Of a DNA stretch of 10,485 bases, positions 1-7,648 are shown piece by piece. Position 1 is the first letter of the stretch; each line of letters opens with the position of its first letter. Location: the NCBI GenBank assembly GCA_903911165.1, contig CAIWCQ010000357.1, positions 1-10,485 of the forward strand. Reading direction: 5' to 3'. The notes below the pieces were generated by a model. That model saw only the letters and a list, made by a program, of their open reading frames with translations. It did no database searches and had not been told where the DNA came from. This DNA is from an uncultured Actinomycetes bacterium (GTDB taxonomy: Bacteria > Actinomycetota > Actinomycetes > Mycobacteriales > Mycobacteriaceae). The translations under genes and the position numbers were made by a program.

Positions 1-256
1 CGACGGGCACCGCGATCTTGCCGCACTGGGCGCCCGTCGGAACGGCCACCGACTCGCCACTTCCGCCACCGGCCGGCCGACACGGCCCCCACTGCACCGG
101 CTGTCCGACCTGCGGTGCCGAAAGCACCGCGGTACCAGACACCACGGTGGCGCAACCGCTCGACGAGAGCAGGACGGCGACGGCGGGAAGCACCAGTGCG
201 GCGGGGGTGACGCGGGGGCGTTTGCGGGGGCGTTGTAGCAGCCTCATACCCCACAT
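1..256 (-). CDS. Secreted lipoprotein alpha/beta hydrolase, Hip1/CaeA-like (N-terminal part, runs off left edge)
   Basis: About 85 codons are visible and the frame stays open to the window edge. The start has basic residues (MWGMRLLQRPRKRPR), then a hydrophobic stretch (residues ~16-30, AALVLPAVAVLL) ending in SSSGC, a lipobox with Cys35. This predicts export and lipid anchoring. After it, GQPVQWGPC and GAQCGKIAVPV match, from memory, the segments preceding the hydrolase domain in M. tuberculosis Rv2224c (CaeA/Hip1) and its paralogue Rv2223c, which are cell-envelope serine hydrolases of the TAP-like alpha/beta family. The catalytic triad lies outside the window, so activity cannot be judged. 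Two starts are possible: ATG at 256 (used here, because MWGMRL resembles the remembered Rv2224c start) and in-frame ATG at 247; neither has a strong ribosome site. It begins 10 bases after the WS/DGAT stop, so the two probably share a transcript. Confidence 0.8.
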   Translation of the reverse strand, partial: MWGMRLLQRPRKRPRVTPAALVLPAVAVLLSSSGCATVVSGTAVLSAPQVGQPVQWGPCRPAGGGSGESVAVPTGAQCGKIAVPV

Positions 257-266
257 GCTGCCACGG

Positions 267-1682
267 TTACCGAGCTCGCCTCGATTTGGTCGCCTTCAAC
301 AGCTCTTTCATCCCCGGCGCGAACCCGTCGGCCATCTCCGCCAAGTCGGGCAGCAGCTCCGGACAGGAGATCAGGCCGACATTGAGTTTGCCGTTGAGCG
401 ACATCACCGTGATGTTGAGCCCTGCACCGTGGAAGATCGGCCCGAGCGGATACATCGCATCCACCTCGGCCCCGAGGAAGTACAGCGGGATCTGCGGCCC
501 CGGCACATTGGAGACCACTAGGTTGTGCACCGGCGATTCGGTCAGACGACTGCGCGCGTACACCCGCATCGCGACGCCGAAAATAGCCGGACCGGCGAAC
601 TGACTCCAGTCCTGCAGCAGCGTGGCCGCAATCGCCCCACTGTGTTCCTTGGCGGCGGTGTTGTCCGCCGCGATCGCCCGCAGTCGCTCGCCGGGGTCCT
701 CGATCTGGGTCTTCAAGCTGGCGAACATGCCCGACACCTGATTGCGGCCCGGCCGGTCGGAGCGATCGTGCACCGACACCGGCACCATGGCCACCAGGGG
801 TGCCTCCGGCAGTTCCGCCCGATCGAGCATGTACTGCCGCAGCACGCCGGACACCAGCGCCAGCACTACGTCGTTGACCTTCACGTTGAAGTGGTTCTTG
901 ACGGTCTTGACGTCCTCGAAGTCGAGTTGAGCGAAGGCGACGTTGCGGTGCGCGGTGATGGTGGCGTTGAACGGGGTGTGCGGAGCGGCAAACGGCGATG
1001 CCATCGCCCGGCCGTCCGCGACTCGGCGCACCGTCTCCACCACGGTGGTCACCGTCGACGGCAGGACCTTGGTCGCGAGCTTGACCGGCCGCGCAGCGAA
1101 CCTGCCCAGCCCACCGAGGGCGATCCGGAGGGGATCCACCCCCCCGCTGGCCTCGACCGGCTCCGGCGGCGGCGCATCGGGCTGCATCGAACACAGCTGC
1201 GACATCAGGTTGGCGCCGCTCACACCGTCGACCGCGGCGTGGTGAACCTTCGTCATCACCGCGAGCCGTCCCCCGTTACGCACGCCGGTGCCGCCGAGTC
1301 CGTCGATCACCCACATCTCCCACAGCGGGTGGCGACGATCCAGCGGCAGCGCCGCTAGGTGCCCGCAGACCTCGGCCAGTTCCGCGCGGCCGCCAGGAGC
1401 GGGCAGGCCGATCCGATGGAGGTGGCGCTGCACGTCGAAGTGCTCGTCCTCCACCCACACCGGGTGGTCGAGGTTGAGGAAGCTATTGGCGAGCTTCTCC
1501 CGGAAAGTCGGGATCGCGGCGACCCGCAGGGCCATTTCGTCGCGCAGGCGCTCGAAGCTGTATCCGCCCGGGATGGTGGACGCGTCCAACTCCAGCACCG
1601 AACAGACGTGCAGCGGTTGGGTCGGGGTTTCCAGGTAGAGAAAACTGGCATCGAGGCCGCTGAGCCGCTGCAAATGCCGCAT
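267..1682 (-). CDS. Wax ester synthase / diacylglycerol acyltransferase (WS/DGAT family)
   Basis: Predicted 471 aa, usual length for bacterial WS/DGAT enzymes, which use acyl-CoA to make triacylglycerol or wax esters at the membrane or lipid-droplet surface. The N-terminus [14 protein letters not shown] is the classic family opening. The catalytic HHxxxDG motif is present as HHAAVDG (residues ~147-153), with PLW before it (~119-121), VNDVVLA (~269-275) and the C-terminal-domain motif SNVPGP (~391-396). I chose ATG 1682 because homology begins at [11 protein letters not shown]. The frame extends upstream to an ATG at 1757, but those 25 residues are Arg-rich and unlike the family, and a good -10 hexamer sits just ahead of 1682. 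No Shine-Dalgarno is visible, consistent with leaderless translation. The gene precedes the lipoprotein hydrolase on the same strand and diverges from panB. Whether it makes triacylglycerol or wax ester cannot be told from sequence. Confidence 0.92.
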   Translation of the reverse strand: MRHLQRLSGLDASFLYLETPTQPLHVCSVLELDASTIPGGYSFERLRDEMALRVAAIPTFREKLANSFLNLDHPVWVEDEHFDVQRHLHRIGLPAPGGRAELAEVCGHLAALPLDRRHPLWEMWVIDGLGGTGVRNGGRLAVMTKVHHAAVDGVSGANLMSQLCSMQPDAPPPEPVEASGGVDPLRIALGGLGRFAARPVKLATKVLPSTVTTVVETVRRVADGRAMASPFAAPHTPFNATITAHRNVAFAQLDFEDVKTVKNHFNVKVNDVVLALVSGVLRQYMLDRAELPEAPLVAMVPVSVHDRSDRPGRNQVSGMFASLKTQIEDPGERLRAIAADNTAAKEHSGAIAATLLQDWSQFAGPAIFGVAMRVYARSRLTESPVHNLVVSNVPGPQIPLYFLGAEVDAMYPLGPIFHGAGLNITVMSLNGKLNVGLISCPELLPDLAEMADGFAPGMKELLKATKSRRAR

Positions 1683-1688
1683 ACGGCA

Positions 1689-1694
1689 ATGGTA
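1689..1694 (-). promoter_or_regulatory. Candidate -10 hexamer of WS/DGAT gene (leaderless)
   Basis: On the minus strand the sequence reads TACCAT, then TGCCGT, then the ATG at 1682. TACCAT fits the actinobacterial -10 consensus TANNNT. The 6-base gap would put transcription start on the A of the ATG. No convincing -35 box and no ribosome site are present. Leaderless mRNAs with exactly this layout are common in mycobacteria. The assignment is inference. Confidence 0.45.
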
Positions 1695-1878
1695 GGCCCG
1701 CCGAATCGGACGCAGAGCTCGATCCCGGAAATCAACCACGGACCGCCGCTGCGGCATTCGCTGTGAGAAAACCCACGTCCGCGGTGATTCCCCCGCGCCC
1801 GCGCCGGTGGCACAATGGAAGAGTCACGCGAACCCGGGGACCTGAGTCAGGCCACGAGGATCGATCCGGCGAACAACT

Positions 1879-1883
1879 GGGGA
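1879..1883 (+). promoter_or_regulatory. Ribosome binding site of panB
   Basis: GGGGA lies 5 bases before the ATG at 1889. It supports this start over the upstream in-frame ATG at 1763. Confidence 0.5.
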
Positions 1884-1888
1884 CAACC

Positions 1889-2734
1889 ATGTCAGAGCAG
1901 ACGCTGTACGGCGGAGCTGCCGCCGCACGCACCGAACCGCGCACCAAGATCCGCACCCATCACCTCCAGCGGATGAAGACCGAGGGGCACAAGTGGGCCA
2001 TGCTCACCGCCTACGACTTCACCACCGCACGGCTCTTCGATGAGGCCGGGATCCCCGTCCTCCTCGTCGGCGACTCGGCGGCCAACGTCGTCTACGGCTA
2101 CGACACCACCGTCCCGGTCACCGCGGACGAGCTGATCCCCCTGGTGCGCGGTGTGGTCCGAGGAGCCGAACACGCACTGGTCGTGGCGGACCTCCCGTTC
2201 GGCAGTTACGAGTGCGGGCCCGCGCAGGCACTGGCCACCGCGACGCGATTCCTCAAGGAAGCCGGAGCGCACGCGGTGAAACTCGAAGGCGGCGAACGGG
2301 TTGCCGACCAGATCGCGACCCTGACCGCGGCGGGCATCCCGGTGATGGCCCACATCGGGTTCACCCCGCAGAGTGTCAACAGCCTCGGCGGTTTCCGCGT
2401 TCAGGGCCGGGGCGATGGCGCCGAGCAGACCGTCGCCGACGCGATCGCCGTCGCCGAGGCCGGCGCGTTCGCCGTGGTGATGGAGATGGTGCCGGCGGAA
2501 CTGGCCACCCAGATCACCGGGAAGCTGACCATCCCGACGATCGGGATCGGCGCGGGCCGCAACTGCGACGCCCAGGTGCTGGTCTGGCAGGACATGGCCG
2601 GACTCACCGGCGGAAAGACCGCGAAATTCGTCAAGCGTTTCGGTGATGTCGGCGGGGAGTTACGCCGCGCGGCAACGCAGTACGCCGACGAGGTCGCAGG
2701 CGGAGTTTTCCCCGGCGAGGAACACAGCTTCTAG
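1889..2734 (+). CDS. panB: Ketopantoate hydroxymethyltransferase
   Basis: 281 aa. PanB transfers a hydroxymethyl group from 5,10-methylenetetrahydrofolate to alpha-ketoisovalerate, giving ketopantoate, the first committed step of pantothenate and CoA synthesis in the cytoplasm. The protein matches the family end to end: WAMLTAYD near residue 37, the metal-binding aspartates in [13 protein letters not shown] (Asp62) and [10 protein letters not shown] (Asp101), VKLEGG (Lys131), AHIGFTPQS, the catalytic glutamate in MEMVP (Glu199), and TIGIGAG. It is nearly identical in these blocks to the remembered M. tuberculosis Rv2225. The start at MSEQTLYG matches that protein and has GGGGA upstream; the frame is open back to 1763 but those 42 residues are not family-like. 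CYTH-CHAD follows after 76 bases on the same strand, probably in the same transcript. No feature suggests loss of function. Confidence 0.97.
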   Translation: MSEQTLYGGAAAARTEPRTKIRTHHLQRMKTEGHKWAMLTAYDFTTARLFDEAGIPVLLVGDSAANVVYGYDTTVPVTADELIPLVRGVVRGAEHALVVADLPFGSYECGPAQALATATRFLKEAGAHAVKLEGGERVADQIATLTAAGIPVMAHIGFTPQSVNSLGGFRVQGRGDGAEQTVADAIAVAEAGAFAVVMEMVPAELATQITGKLTIPTIGIGAGRNCDAQVLVWQDMAGLTGGKTAKFVKRFGDVGGELRRAATQYADEVAGGVFPGEEHSF

Positions 2735-2810
2735 CCAGTTCACTTTCGTGTGCAACCCTGGTCTATCCACGTCCAGGCTGGTCTTCCAGTCAGAGCGATC
2801 GAAGGTGACA
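2735..2810 (+). other. Short gap between panB and the CYTH-CHAD gene
   Basis: These 76 bases hold no hairpin with a T-tract that would stop transcription after panB and no convincing TANNNT box. A GAAGG (2801-2805) close to its right end is the ribosome site for the next gene. Co-transcription from the panB promoter is the simplest reading. Confidence 0.4.
2801..2805 (+). promoter_or_regulatory. Ribosome binding site of the CYTH-CHAD gene
   Basis: GAAGG lies 5 bases before the ATG at 2811. It favours this start over upstream in-frame ATGs at 2643 and 2646, which overlap panB. An in-frame GTG at 2805 overlaps the site itself. Confidence 0.5.
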
Positions 2811-4307
2811 ATGCCGAAGTCGGGTGAACCGACCCGTCACGTCGAACTGGAACGAAAGTTCGACGTCGCCGATGGGGTCGGCCAACCGTCCTTCGACGGG
2901 CACCTCGCGGTGACGCGCACCCATCGCCTGCCGACGCAGACCCTGCGTGCCGTGTACTTCGACACCGCGGAGCACGACCTGGCCGCCCGGCGGATCACGC
3001 TTCGGCGGCGTACCGGCGGGCCCGACGCCGGCTGGCACCTCAAACTGCCGTCCGGACCGGAGGCGCGTACCGAGGTTCGTGCCGCGCTCGGATCCGGTAC
3101 CGGCGCCACCGACATCCCCGAGGAGTTGCTCGACGTCGTGCTGGCGATCGTGCGCGACCGCGCGCTGATTCCGGTCGCGCGCATCGAGACCACCCGCGAT
3201 GTCACGGTGTTACACGGCTTCGACGATGTTGCCCTGGCCGAGTTCTGCGACGACACGGTCAGTGCAGCGCGCATCGATCCGACCGACGGCGGTTCCGTTG
3301 ACGAACAGTCCTGGCGGGAGTGGGAACTGGAACTGGTAGATCCGGGTTCCGGCGACGCCACCGGACTGCTGAACCGGTTGGGTAACCGTCTACTCGACGC
3401 CGGGGCTACCCCGGCCGGTCACGGCTCGAAACTAGCCAAGGTGCTCGGCGACTCGACTCCCCCGCAAGCCGGCGTTCCCTCCGACCCGGTTCACCGTGCG
3501 GTGGCCGAACAGGTCGAACTGCTCCTGGCATGGGACCGCGCGGTGCGCGCCGACGCCGACGACGCGGTTCACCAGATGCGGGTGGCGACCAGGCAGATCC
3601 GCAGCCTCCTGCAGGCCTCCGAGACCACCTTCGGCCTGACCGATGACGCTTGGATTCTGAGCGAGTTGCGCGAACTTGCCGCCGTTTTGGGGATCGCCCG
3701 CGACGCTGAGGTGCTCGCCGATCGGTACCGCAAAGCCCTCGACGCACTGCCGCCCGAACTGCTCCGCGGCCCGGTACGAGAGCGACTCGTCGACGGTGCC
3801 CGACGCCGTTATCGGGCGGGACTTGTGCGGTCCTGGAAGGCGATGCGGTCGCCGCGCTATTTCCGACTGCTCGACGCACTGGACAACCTGGTCGTGACCG
3901 GCGCGCCGGCTCCCGGGGACGACCATCCCCCGGCGGACATTTCGTCGAGCTATCGCAAACTCGTCAAGGCGACCAAGGCCGCCGACGCGGACGGCGCCGA
4001 CCAGGATGATGCATTGCACCGCATCCGCAAGGCCGCCAAAAGGCTTCGATACGTCGCGGCAGCCACCGGGGAATCCCGGGTCTCGCAGCGCTCCAAGACA
4101 ATCCAGGCCCTGCTGGGCGATCATCAGGACAGCGTGGTCAGCCGCATCCATCTGCTGCAGCAGGCCGATGCCGCGCGCACAGCCGGCGAAGACACCTTCA
4201 CCTACGGTGTACTTCACCGCGAGGAGGAGGAGCTGGCAATCCGGTGCCGCGAGCAACTCGACGATGCGCTGCGCGAGTTGCGCCGCACCGTCGGCCGGGC
4301 CCGCTAG
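2811..4307 (+). CDS. CYTH and CHAD domain-containing protein
   Basis: 498 aa. The N-terminal CYTH domain (~10-210) shows the signature ExExK as ELERK (Glu12, Glu14, Lys16), then YFDT, ITLRRRTGG, WHLKLP, WELEL and GSKLAK, the alternating basic and acidic strands of the triphosphate tunnel. CYTH proteins bind or hydrolyse triphosphates or polyphosphate with metal. The C-terminal CHAD domain (~225-485) is all-helical with the conserved histidine/arginine helices VHQMRVATRQIRSLL (253-267), LHRIRKAAKRLRY (402-414) and LGDHQDS (435-441). CHAD domains bind inorganic polyphosphate. It matches the remembered M. tuberculosis Rv2226 over its length. A polyphosphate role is an inference from the domains. 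Its stop codon is 2 bases from the 3' end of rnpB, which runs toward it; no terminator fits between them. Confidence 0.93.
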   Translation: MPKSGEPTRHVELERKFDVADGVGQPSFDGHLAVTRTHRLPTQTLRAVYFDTAEHDLAARRITLRRRTGGPDAGWHLKLPSGPEARTEVRAALGSGTGATDIPEELLDVVLAIVRDRALIPVARIETTRDVTVLHGFDDVALAEFCDDTVSAARIDPTDGGSVDEQSWREWELELVDPGSGDATGLLNRLGNRLLDAGATPAGHGSKLAKVLGDSTPPQAGVPSDPVHRAVAEQVELLLAWDRAVRADADDAVHQMRVATRQIRSLLQASETTFGLTDDAWILSELRELAAVLGIARDAEVLADRYRKALDALPPELLRGPVRERLVDGARRRYRAGLVRSWKAMRSPRYFRLLDALDNLVVTGAPAPGDDHPPADISSSYRKLVKATKAADADGADQDDALHRIRKAAKRLRYVAAATGESRVSQRSKTIQALLGDHQDSVVSRIHLLQQADAARTAGEDTFTYGVLHREEEELAIRCREQLDDALRELRRTVGRAR

Positions 4308-4309
4308 GG

Positions 4310-4738
<429 letters not shown>

Positions 4739-4745
4739 GGTGCCC

Positions 4746-4751
4746 AACCTA
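4746..4751 (-). promoter_or_regulatory. Candidate -10 hexamer of rnpB
   Basis: The minus strand reads TAGGTT, then GGGCACC, then the first P1 base at 4738. TAGGTT fits TANNNT and the 7-base spacing to the mature 5' end is ideal. The first three bases are the TAG stop of the methyltransferase gene. No good -35 box is seen 16-18 bases upstream, so the call is tentative; rnpB could instead be processed from the operon transcript. Confidence 0.35.
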
Positions 4752-5783
4752 CTCGTTCTTGCGGTAAACCAGCCAGCGCATTTCGATCGGGGACTCCTCC
4801 CGGGCGACGTCGAACACGTCCAGACCGCTGACCCAATTGGCATACCAACTGGTGGGAGGCCACCCTTCGGCTGGCAGTTGGTCCTTTTCGTAGTCGTGGA
4901 CCGAGTCGTCGCAGATCAGTTCCAGCGGTTGGCCAGCGGCGGCGTCGCGCAGTTCCGCGGCGGTGAAAATCGACGTGTAGCACTGCTGGCCGAGTTCGCG
5001 GGCCGCCGGGTCGGGCACGTATTCCCCGCGCGGTAGGAAGATGTTGAACACCAGTCGCCCTCCCGGCGCCAGCCCGTGAGCGGCGAGGGCGAACACTCCC
5101 TGGAGTTGTTCGATTGTGCGGAAGTCCGAGACCACTTCCGAGAGCAGGATGAGCTGATAGTCGTCGCGCAGATCCTGCACGGTCTCGAAGACATCACGCT
5201 GGATCACCCGCACGTCCAGGGACTGCCGCGCAGCATCCGCGCGAAGCAGTTCGGCGAACTTCGGAGTCATCTCGACCGCGTCGACCGGGTGACCGCGGCG
5301 GGCCAGCGCCAAGGAGTTGCGTCCGGTACCGGCGCCGATGTCGAGTATCGGAAACTCCGACGGACTGTCCGTCTCGCCGGCCAGGGCCCACACCCGGGCG
5401 TCGGGTTCGGTACCGAACAGCGGCGGCTCCCGGGTGGCCACCCAGTTGTCGTAGGCGCCGTCAACGGTGAACCACTTGGCCGCGACGTGATAGTTCACCG
5501 TCAGACCCACCGGCGCGTCATAGGTGATGACGATGTCTGACCGCGGTGATGCCGCGTAAGCCTCGGCCAGCTGGCCATCGATGACCCCGCGAAGCTGGGC
5601 CAACTCCTCAGCGGTGAAACGGACCCCCAGCGAGGTGAACAGCTCATCGCAGGTCTGCACGTACTCATCGAGCATGCCTGATACCGCCGGCAGGGTGATC
5701 TCGCCGCGGGACACCGCCCGGCGCAGCAGACGCCGGGTCATCGCCGGTCGCAGCGGCTCGCTGGTCGAACGCGGATTGTCCAC
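4749..5783 (-). CDS. Class I SAM-dependent methyltransferase with ~95-residue N-terminal extension
   Basis: 344 aa, substrate unknown. The Rossmann core starts near residue 145: motif I ILDIGAGTGRNSLAL (146-160), the acidic end of strand 2 in AVEMTP (Glu171), QRDVFE (Asp197), and motif IV-like LILLSEVVSD (211-220), followed by the glycine turn LAPGGRLVFNIF (238-249). The N-terminal ~95 residues are helical-looking and contain no motif I know; they could form a substrate lid or dimer surface. A C-terminal aromatic segment (PPTSWYANWVSG) follows the core. No signal peptide or membrane segment is seen, so it is cytoplasmic. The start is GTG 5783, preceded by GGCAGGCGGC; an internal ATG at 5741 (MTRRLL) is a less likely alternative. 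It lies 9 bases after the previous methyltransferase and ~10 bases before rnpB. I cannot assign a reaction. Confidence 0.85.
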   Translation of the reverse strand: MDNPRSTSEPLRPAMTRRLLRRAVSRGEITLPAVSGMLDEYVQTCDELFTSLGVRFTAEELAQLRGVIDGQLAEAYAASPRSDIVITYDAPVGLTVNYHVAAKWFTVDGAYDNWVATREPPLFGTEPDARVWALAGETDSPSEFPILDIGAGTGRNSLALARRGHPVDAVEMTPKFAELLRADAARQSLDVRVIQRDVFETVQDLRDDYQLILLSEVVSDFRTIEQLQGVFALAAHGLAPGGRLVFNIFLPRGEYVPDPAARELGQQCYTSIFTAAELRDAAAGQPLELICDDSVHDYEKDQLPAEGWPPTSWYANWVSGLDVFDVAREESPIEMRWLVYRKNE

Positions 5784-5792
5784 GCCGCCTGC

Positions 5793-6473
5793 CTACCGTA
5801 TTCCCACGGTGCGATGCAAGATTTCCACGGCGCGCTGCATGACTCCCGCAGTGCGGCGCAACACGATCACGTTGTCGACCAGGGTGGCCTCCTCGCCGTC
5901 GGGCCCGCGCGCGGAACGCTCGGCGCGCTCGACCCGGATCTGCTGCCACTGTGCGCCATCGAGTGCAAGTCCGTCGAGCACTGACTCGGCGGTGGGAAAT
6001 TCGTGGTGATGCAACCGCGACGCCCACGGCGGGGCGGCGGCATGGTCGACGATCAGCAACGTCCCCCCCGGTGCAACCGCAGCAGCGGCCCGCCTCAGCA
6101 CCGCCGACCGGTCCATCGCGACGGCGCTATGCAGGAACTGCGCGGATACCAGATCAAAGGAGCCCCCGGGAAGTCCGCACGTTAGATCATGCTCGACGAA
6201 GTCGATGCAGTCCGCCACCCCACCGGACGTTGCCGCTTCCCGTGCTCGTGCCAGAGCGGTGGTCGAGACGTCGACGGCGACGACGGTCCACCCGCATTCG
6301 GCGAGCCAGATCGCGTCGGCTCCCTCTCCGCAGCCCAAATCCAGAGCGCGGGTGCCGGCGAGTGCGGGTGCGACCTCGGCCAGTCGGGCGTTTACCCGAC
6401 CACTCCATACCTGCGGCTTGGCCGAGTAATGCTCTTCCCAAGCGGTGCGGGCGTCGCCGACGGGTTCACCCAT
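5793..6473 (-). CDS. Class I SAM-dependent methyltransferase, small
   Basis: 226 aa, substrate unknown. The protein opens with WEEHYSAKPQVWSGRVNARL, a lead-in typical of small actinobacterial methyltransferases related to the TehB/Methyltransf_25 group, then motif I ALDLGCGEGADAIWLA (~43-58), strand-2 acid in VVAVDVS, EHDLT, and SFDLVSAQFLH in the motif IV position, then the turn VAPGGTLLIVDHA. A C-terminal RxxGVMQRAVEIL helix closes it. A strong Shine-Dalgarno AGGAGG (6484-6479) lies inside the end of the upstream RNase H fusion gene. Its ATG shares one base with that gene's TGA (TGATG), so translation is probably coupled. The next methyltransferase starts after a 9-base gap. The two enzymes share only general fold motifs and do not look like recent duplicates. 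Confidence 0.87.
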   Translation of the reverse strand: MGEPVGDARTAWEEHYSAKPQVWSGRVNARLAEVAPALAGTRALDLGCGEGADAIWLAECGWTVVAVDVSTTALARAREAATSGGVADCIDFVEHDLTCGLPGGSFDLVSAQFLHSAVAMDRSAVLRRAAAAVAPGGTLLIVDHAAAPPWASRLHHHEFPTAESVLDGLALDGAQWQQIRVERAERSARGPDGEEATLVDNVIVLRRTAGVMQRAVEILHRTVGIR

Positions 6474-7648
6474 CAGGGCCTCCTCAAATACGACGTATCG
6501 TTGACCAGCCGCACCGACGCACCATTGTCGGGATAGAACTCCGCGATGCTCAGCGAGGCCAGATCCAAGTGCATCCGGTACAGGATGCTCGGGCCGGCGT
6601 CCAGCGCCAGCCGCAGCAGGGTTTTGATCGGTGTCACGTGTGAGACCACCAACACCGTGGCGCCCGGATACTCGGCCACGATCCGGTCGCGGGCACGGCG
6701 GACTCGCTGCCCGACCTCATCGAAGCTCTCCCCGCCCGGCGCCGCGAGGCTGGTATCGCGCAGCCAGCGGCCGTGCACGTCGGGGTGACTCTTCGCCGCC
6801 TCCGGAAACGTCAGCCCCTCCCACTCACCGAAGTCGGTCTCGGTGAGGTTCTCGTCGATCACGACGCTCAGGCCGAGCGCATCCGCTGCCGCCGTCGCGG
6901 TCGCGTGCGCTCGATGCAGCGGAGAGGAGATCACCGCCGCGATACCACCTTTTTGGGCCAGATACCGCGCGGCGTCGGCAGCCTGGCTGCGACCGACCTC
7001 GGTCAGTTCGGGGTTGCCGCGACCCGAGTAGCGCCGCTGCACCGACAACTCGGTCTGGCCGTGACGCAACAGCAGTAGCCGGGTCGGTCCGCCACGATTG
7101 CCGGTCCAGTCCGCGGGCGCAACAGCGACCGCGTCCGGCGGCGGATCGCCAGCCGTACCAGCAGTGTCCAGCCCAGCAGAGTCCAGCCCAGCAGTGTCCG
7201 GCCCAGCGGAGTCCAGCCCAGCAGAGTCCGACCCAGCAGCATCCAACCCAGCGGCGTCCATCGCCTCGTTGGCCAGGCGATCCGCGTGAGCGTTACGTTC
7301 CCGCGGAATCCAGCCGAACGTGACACCGTCGAATGTCGACGCCAGTGCTCGGGCCTGCTGATGCAGTTCGGCCAATCCAGGGTGCTTGACCTTCCAACGC
7401 CCGCTCATCTGTTCCACGACGAGCTTCGAATCCATCGACACTGCAACCTCATTCGCACCAAGTCGACGCGCCTCTTCGAGCCCGGCAATCAGACCCCGGT
7501 ACTCGGCGACGTTGTTGGTGGTCTGCCCGATGAAGTGTTTGTGTTCGGCCAGCACGGTGGTGCGGTCGGCCGAGAACACCACGCATCCGAATCCGGCCGG
7601 GCCGGGGTTTCCCCGGGATCCCCCGTCGGCTTCGACGACGACTTTCAC
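6473..7648 (-). CDS. Bifunctional RNase HI / phosphoglycerate-mutase-type acid phosphatase (alpha-ribazole phosphatase-like)
   Basis: 391 aa fusion. Residues 1-~130 are RNase HI, which cuts RNA in RNA-DNA hybrids: Asp8 in EADGGSRGNPG, Glu49 in NNVAEYRGL, Asp73 in SMDSKLVVEQM and Asp123 in HADRLANEAMD give the complete DEDD metal site. Residues ~188-391 are a histidine phosphatase: LLLLRHGQTE with catalytic His196, SSPLHRA (Arg246), ETDFGEWEG, and VSHVTP with His337. It matches the remembered M. tuberculosis Rv2228c, a known RNase HI with CobC-type phosphatase activity; CobC-type phosphatases remove phosphate from alpha-ribazole phosphate in cobalamin synthesis. The linker (~131-186) contains Ala-Gly-Xaa-Asp-Ser/Thr pentapeptides from a DNA tandem repeat. 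The start is GTG 7648, which overlaps the TGA of the upstream gene (GTGA); it gives the [10 protein letters not shown] start of relatives. An in-frame ATG at 7696 would overlap by over 50 bases and is unlikely. Confidence 0.94.
   Translation of the reverse strand: MKVVVEADGGSRGNPGPAGFGCVVFSADRTTVLAEHKHFIGQTTNNVAEYRGLIAGLEEARRLGANEVAVSMDSKLVVEQMSGRWKVKHPGLAELHQQARALASTFDGVTFGWIPRERNAHADRLANEAMDAAGLDAAGSDSAGLDSAGPDTAGLDSAGLDTAGTAGDPPPDAVAVAPADWTGNRGGPTRLLLLRHGQTELSVQRRYSGRGNPELTEVGRSQAADAARYLAQKGGIAAVISSPLHRAHATATAAADALGLSVVIDENLTETDFGEWEGLTFPEAAKSHPDVHGRWLRDTSLAAPGGESFDEVGQRVRRARDRIVAEYPGATVLVVSHVTPIKTLLRLALDAGPSILYRMHLDLASLSIAEFYPDNGASVRLVNDTSYLRRP
6479..6484 (-). promoter_or_regulatory. Strong ribosome binding site of the small methyltransferase gene
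   Basis: A perfect AGGAGG on the minus strand lies 5 bases before the ATG at 6473, inside the last codons of the RNase H fusion. It is the best Shine-Dalgarno in the window and suggests this gene is translated efficiently in its own right. Confidence 0.6.
7166..7260. repeat. 15-base tandem repeat, 6 units plus a partial one, in the RNase H/phosphatase linker
   Basis: On the plus strand the units are gtccagcccagcaga (7166), gtccagcccagcagt (7181), gtccggcccagcgga (7196), gtccagcccagcaga (7211), gtccgacccagcagc (7226) and atccaacccagcggc (7241), then a partial gtcca (7256). Because the period is 15, copy changes keep the frame and add or remove five residues each. Units 1 and 4 are identical, the rest differ at 1-4 bases. 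The coding sense gives Ala-Gly-Leu/Pro/Ser-Asp-Ser/Thr/Ala pentapeptides. Confidence 0.93.

Larger units (their letters stand above)
1683..1888. promoter_or_regulatory. Divergent promoter region between WS/DGAT gene and panB
   Basis: These 206 bases separate divergently oriented genes and must hold promoters for both directions. Open frames cross it on both strands (upstream extensions of both genes) but their translations are Arg/Pro-rich and unlike either family. On the plus strand, TGG followed by CACAAT (1808-1816) is a weak extended -10 candidate for panB and would give a leader of roughly 65 bases. On the minus strand TACCAT at 1694-1689 serves the acyltransferase. I see no clear operator palindrome or riboswitch. 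Confidence 0.5.

Noticed and set aside
244..1194. Long minus-strand frame of 316 codons
   Set aside because: It is an out-of-frame shadow of the WS/DGAT gene; composition is Arg/Gly-rich with no family motif, as expected in high-GC DNA.
525..1358. Plus-strand frame of 277 codons, His/Arg-rich
   Set aside because: Antisense shadow of the WS/DGAT gene; no recognisable domain and no ribosome site.
2735..2810. Terminator between panB and the CYTH-CHAD gene
   Set aside because: Only short CCAG/CTGG complementarity is present, with no T-tract.
5951..6643. Plus-strand frame of 230 codons, strongly Arg/Pro-rich
   Set aside because: Antisense shadow of the small methyltransferase and the end of the RNase H fusion.
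7166..7260. CRISPR-like repetition
   Set aside because: Units are 15 bases, directly adjacent with no spacers, and lie in frame inside a coding gene.
7003..7326. Minus-strand frame translating to Gly-Trp-Thr-Leu-Leu type repeats
   Set aside because: The repeat peptide comes from reading the 15-base DNA repeat in the wrong frame; the in-frame linker belongs to the RNase H/phosphatase fusion.
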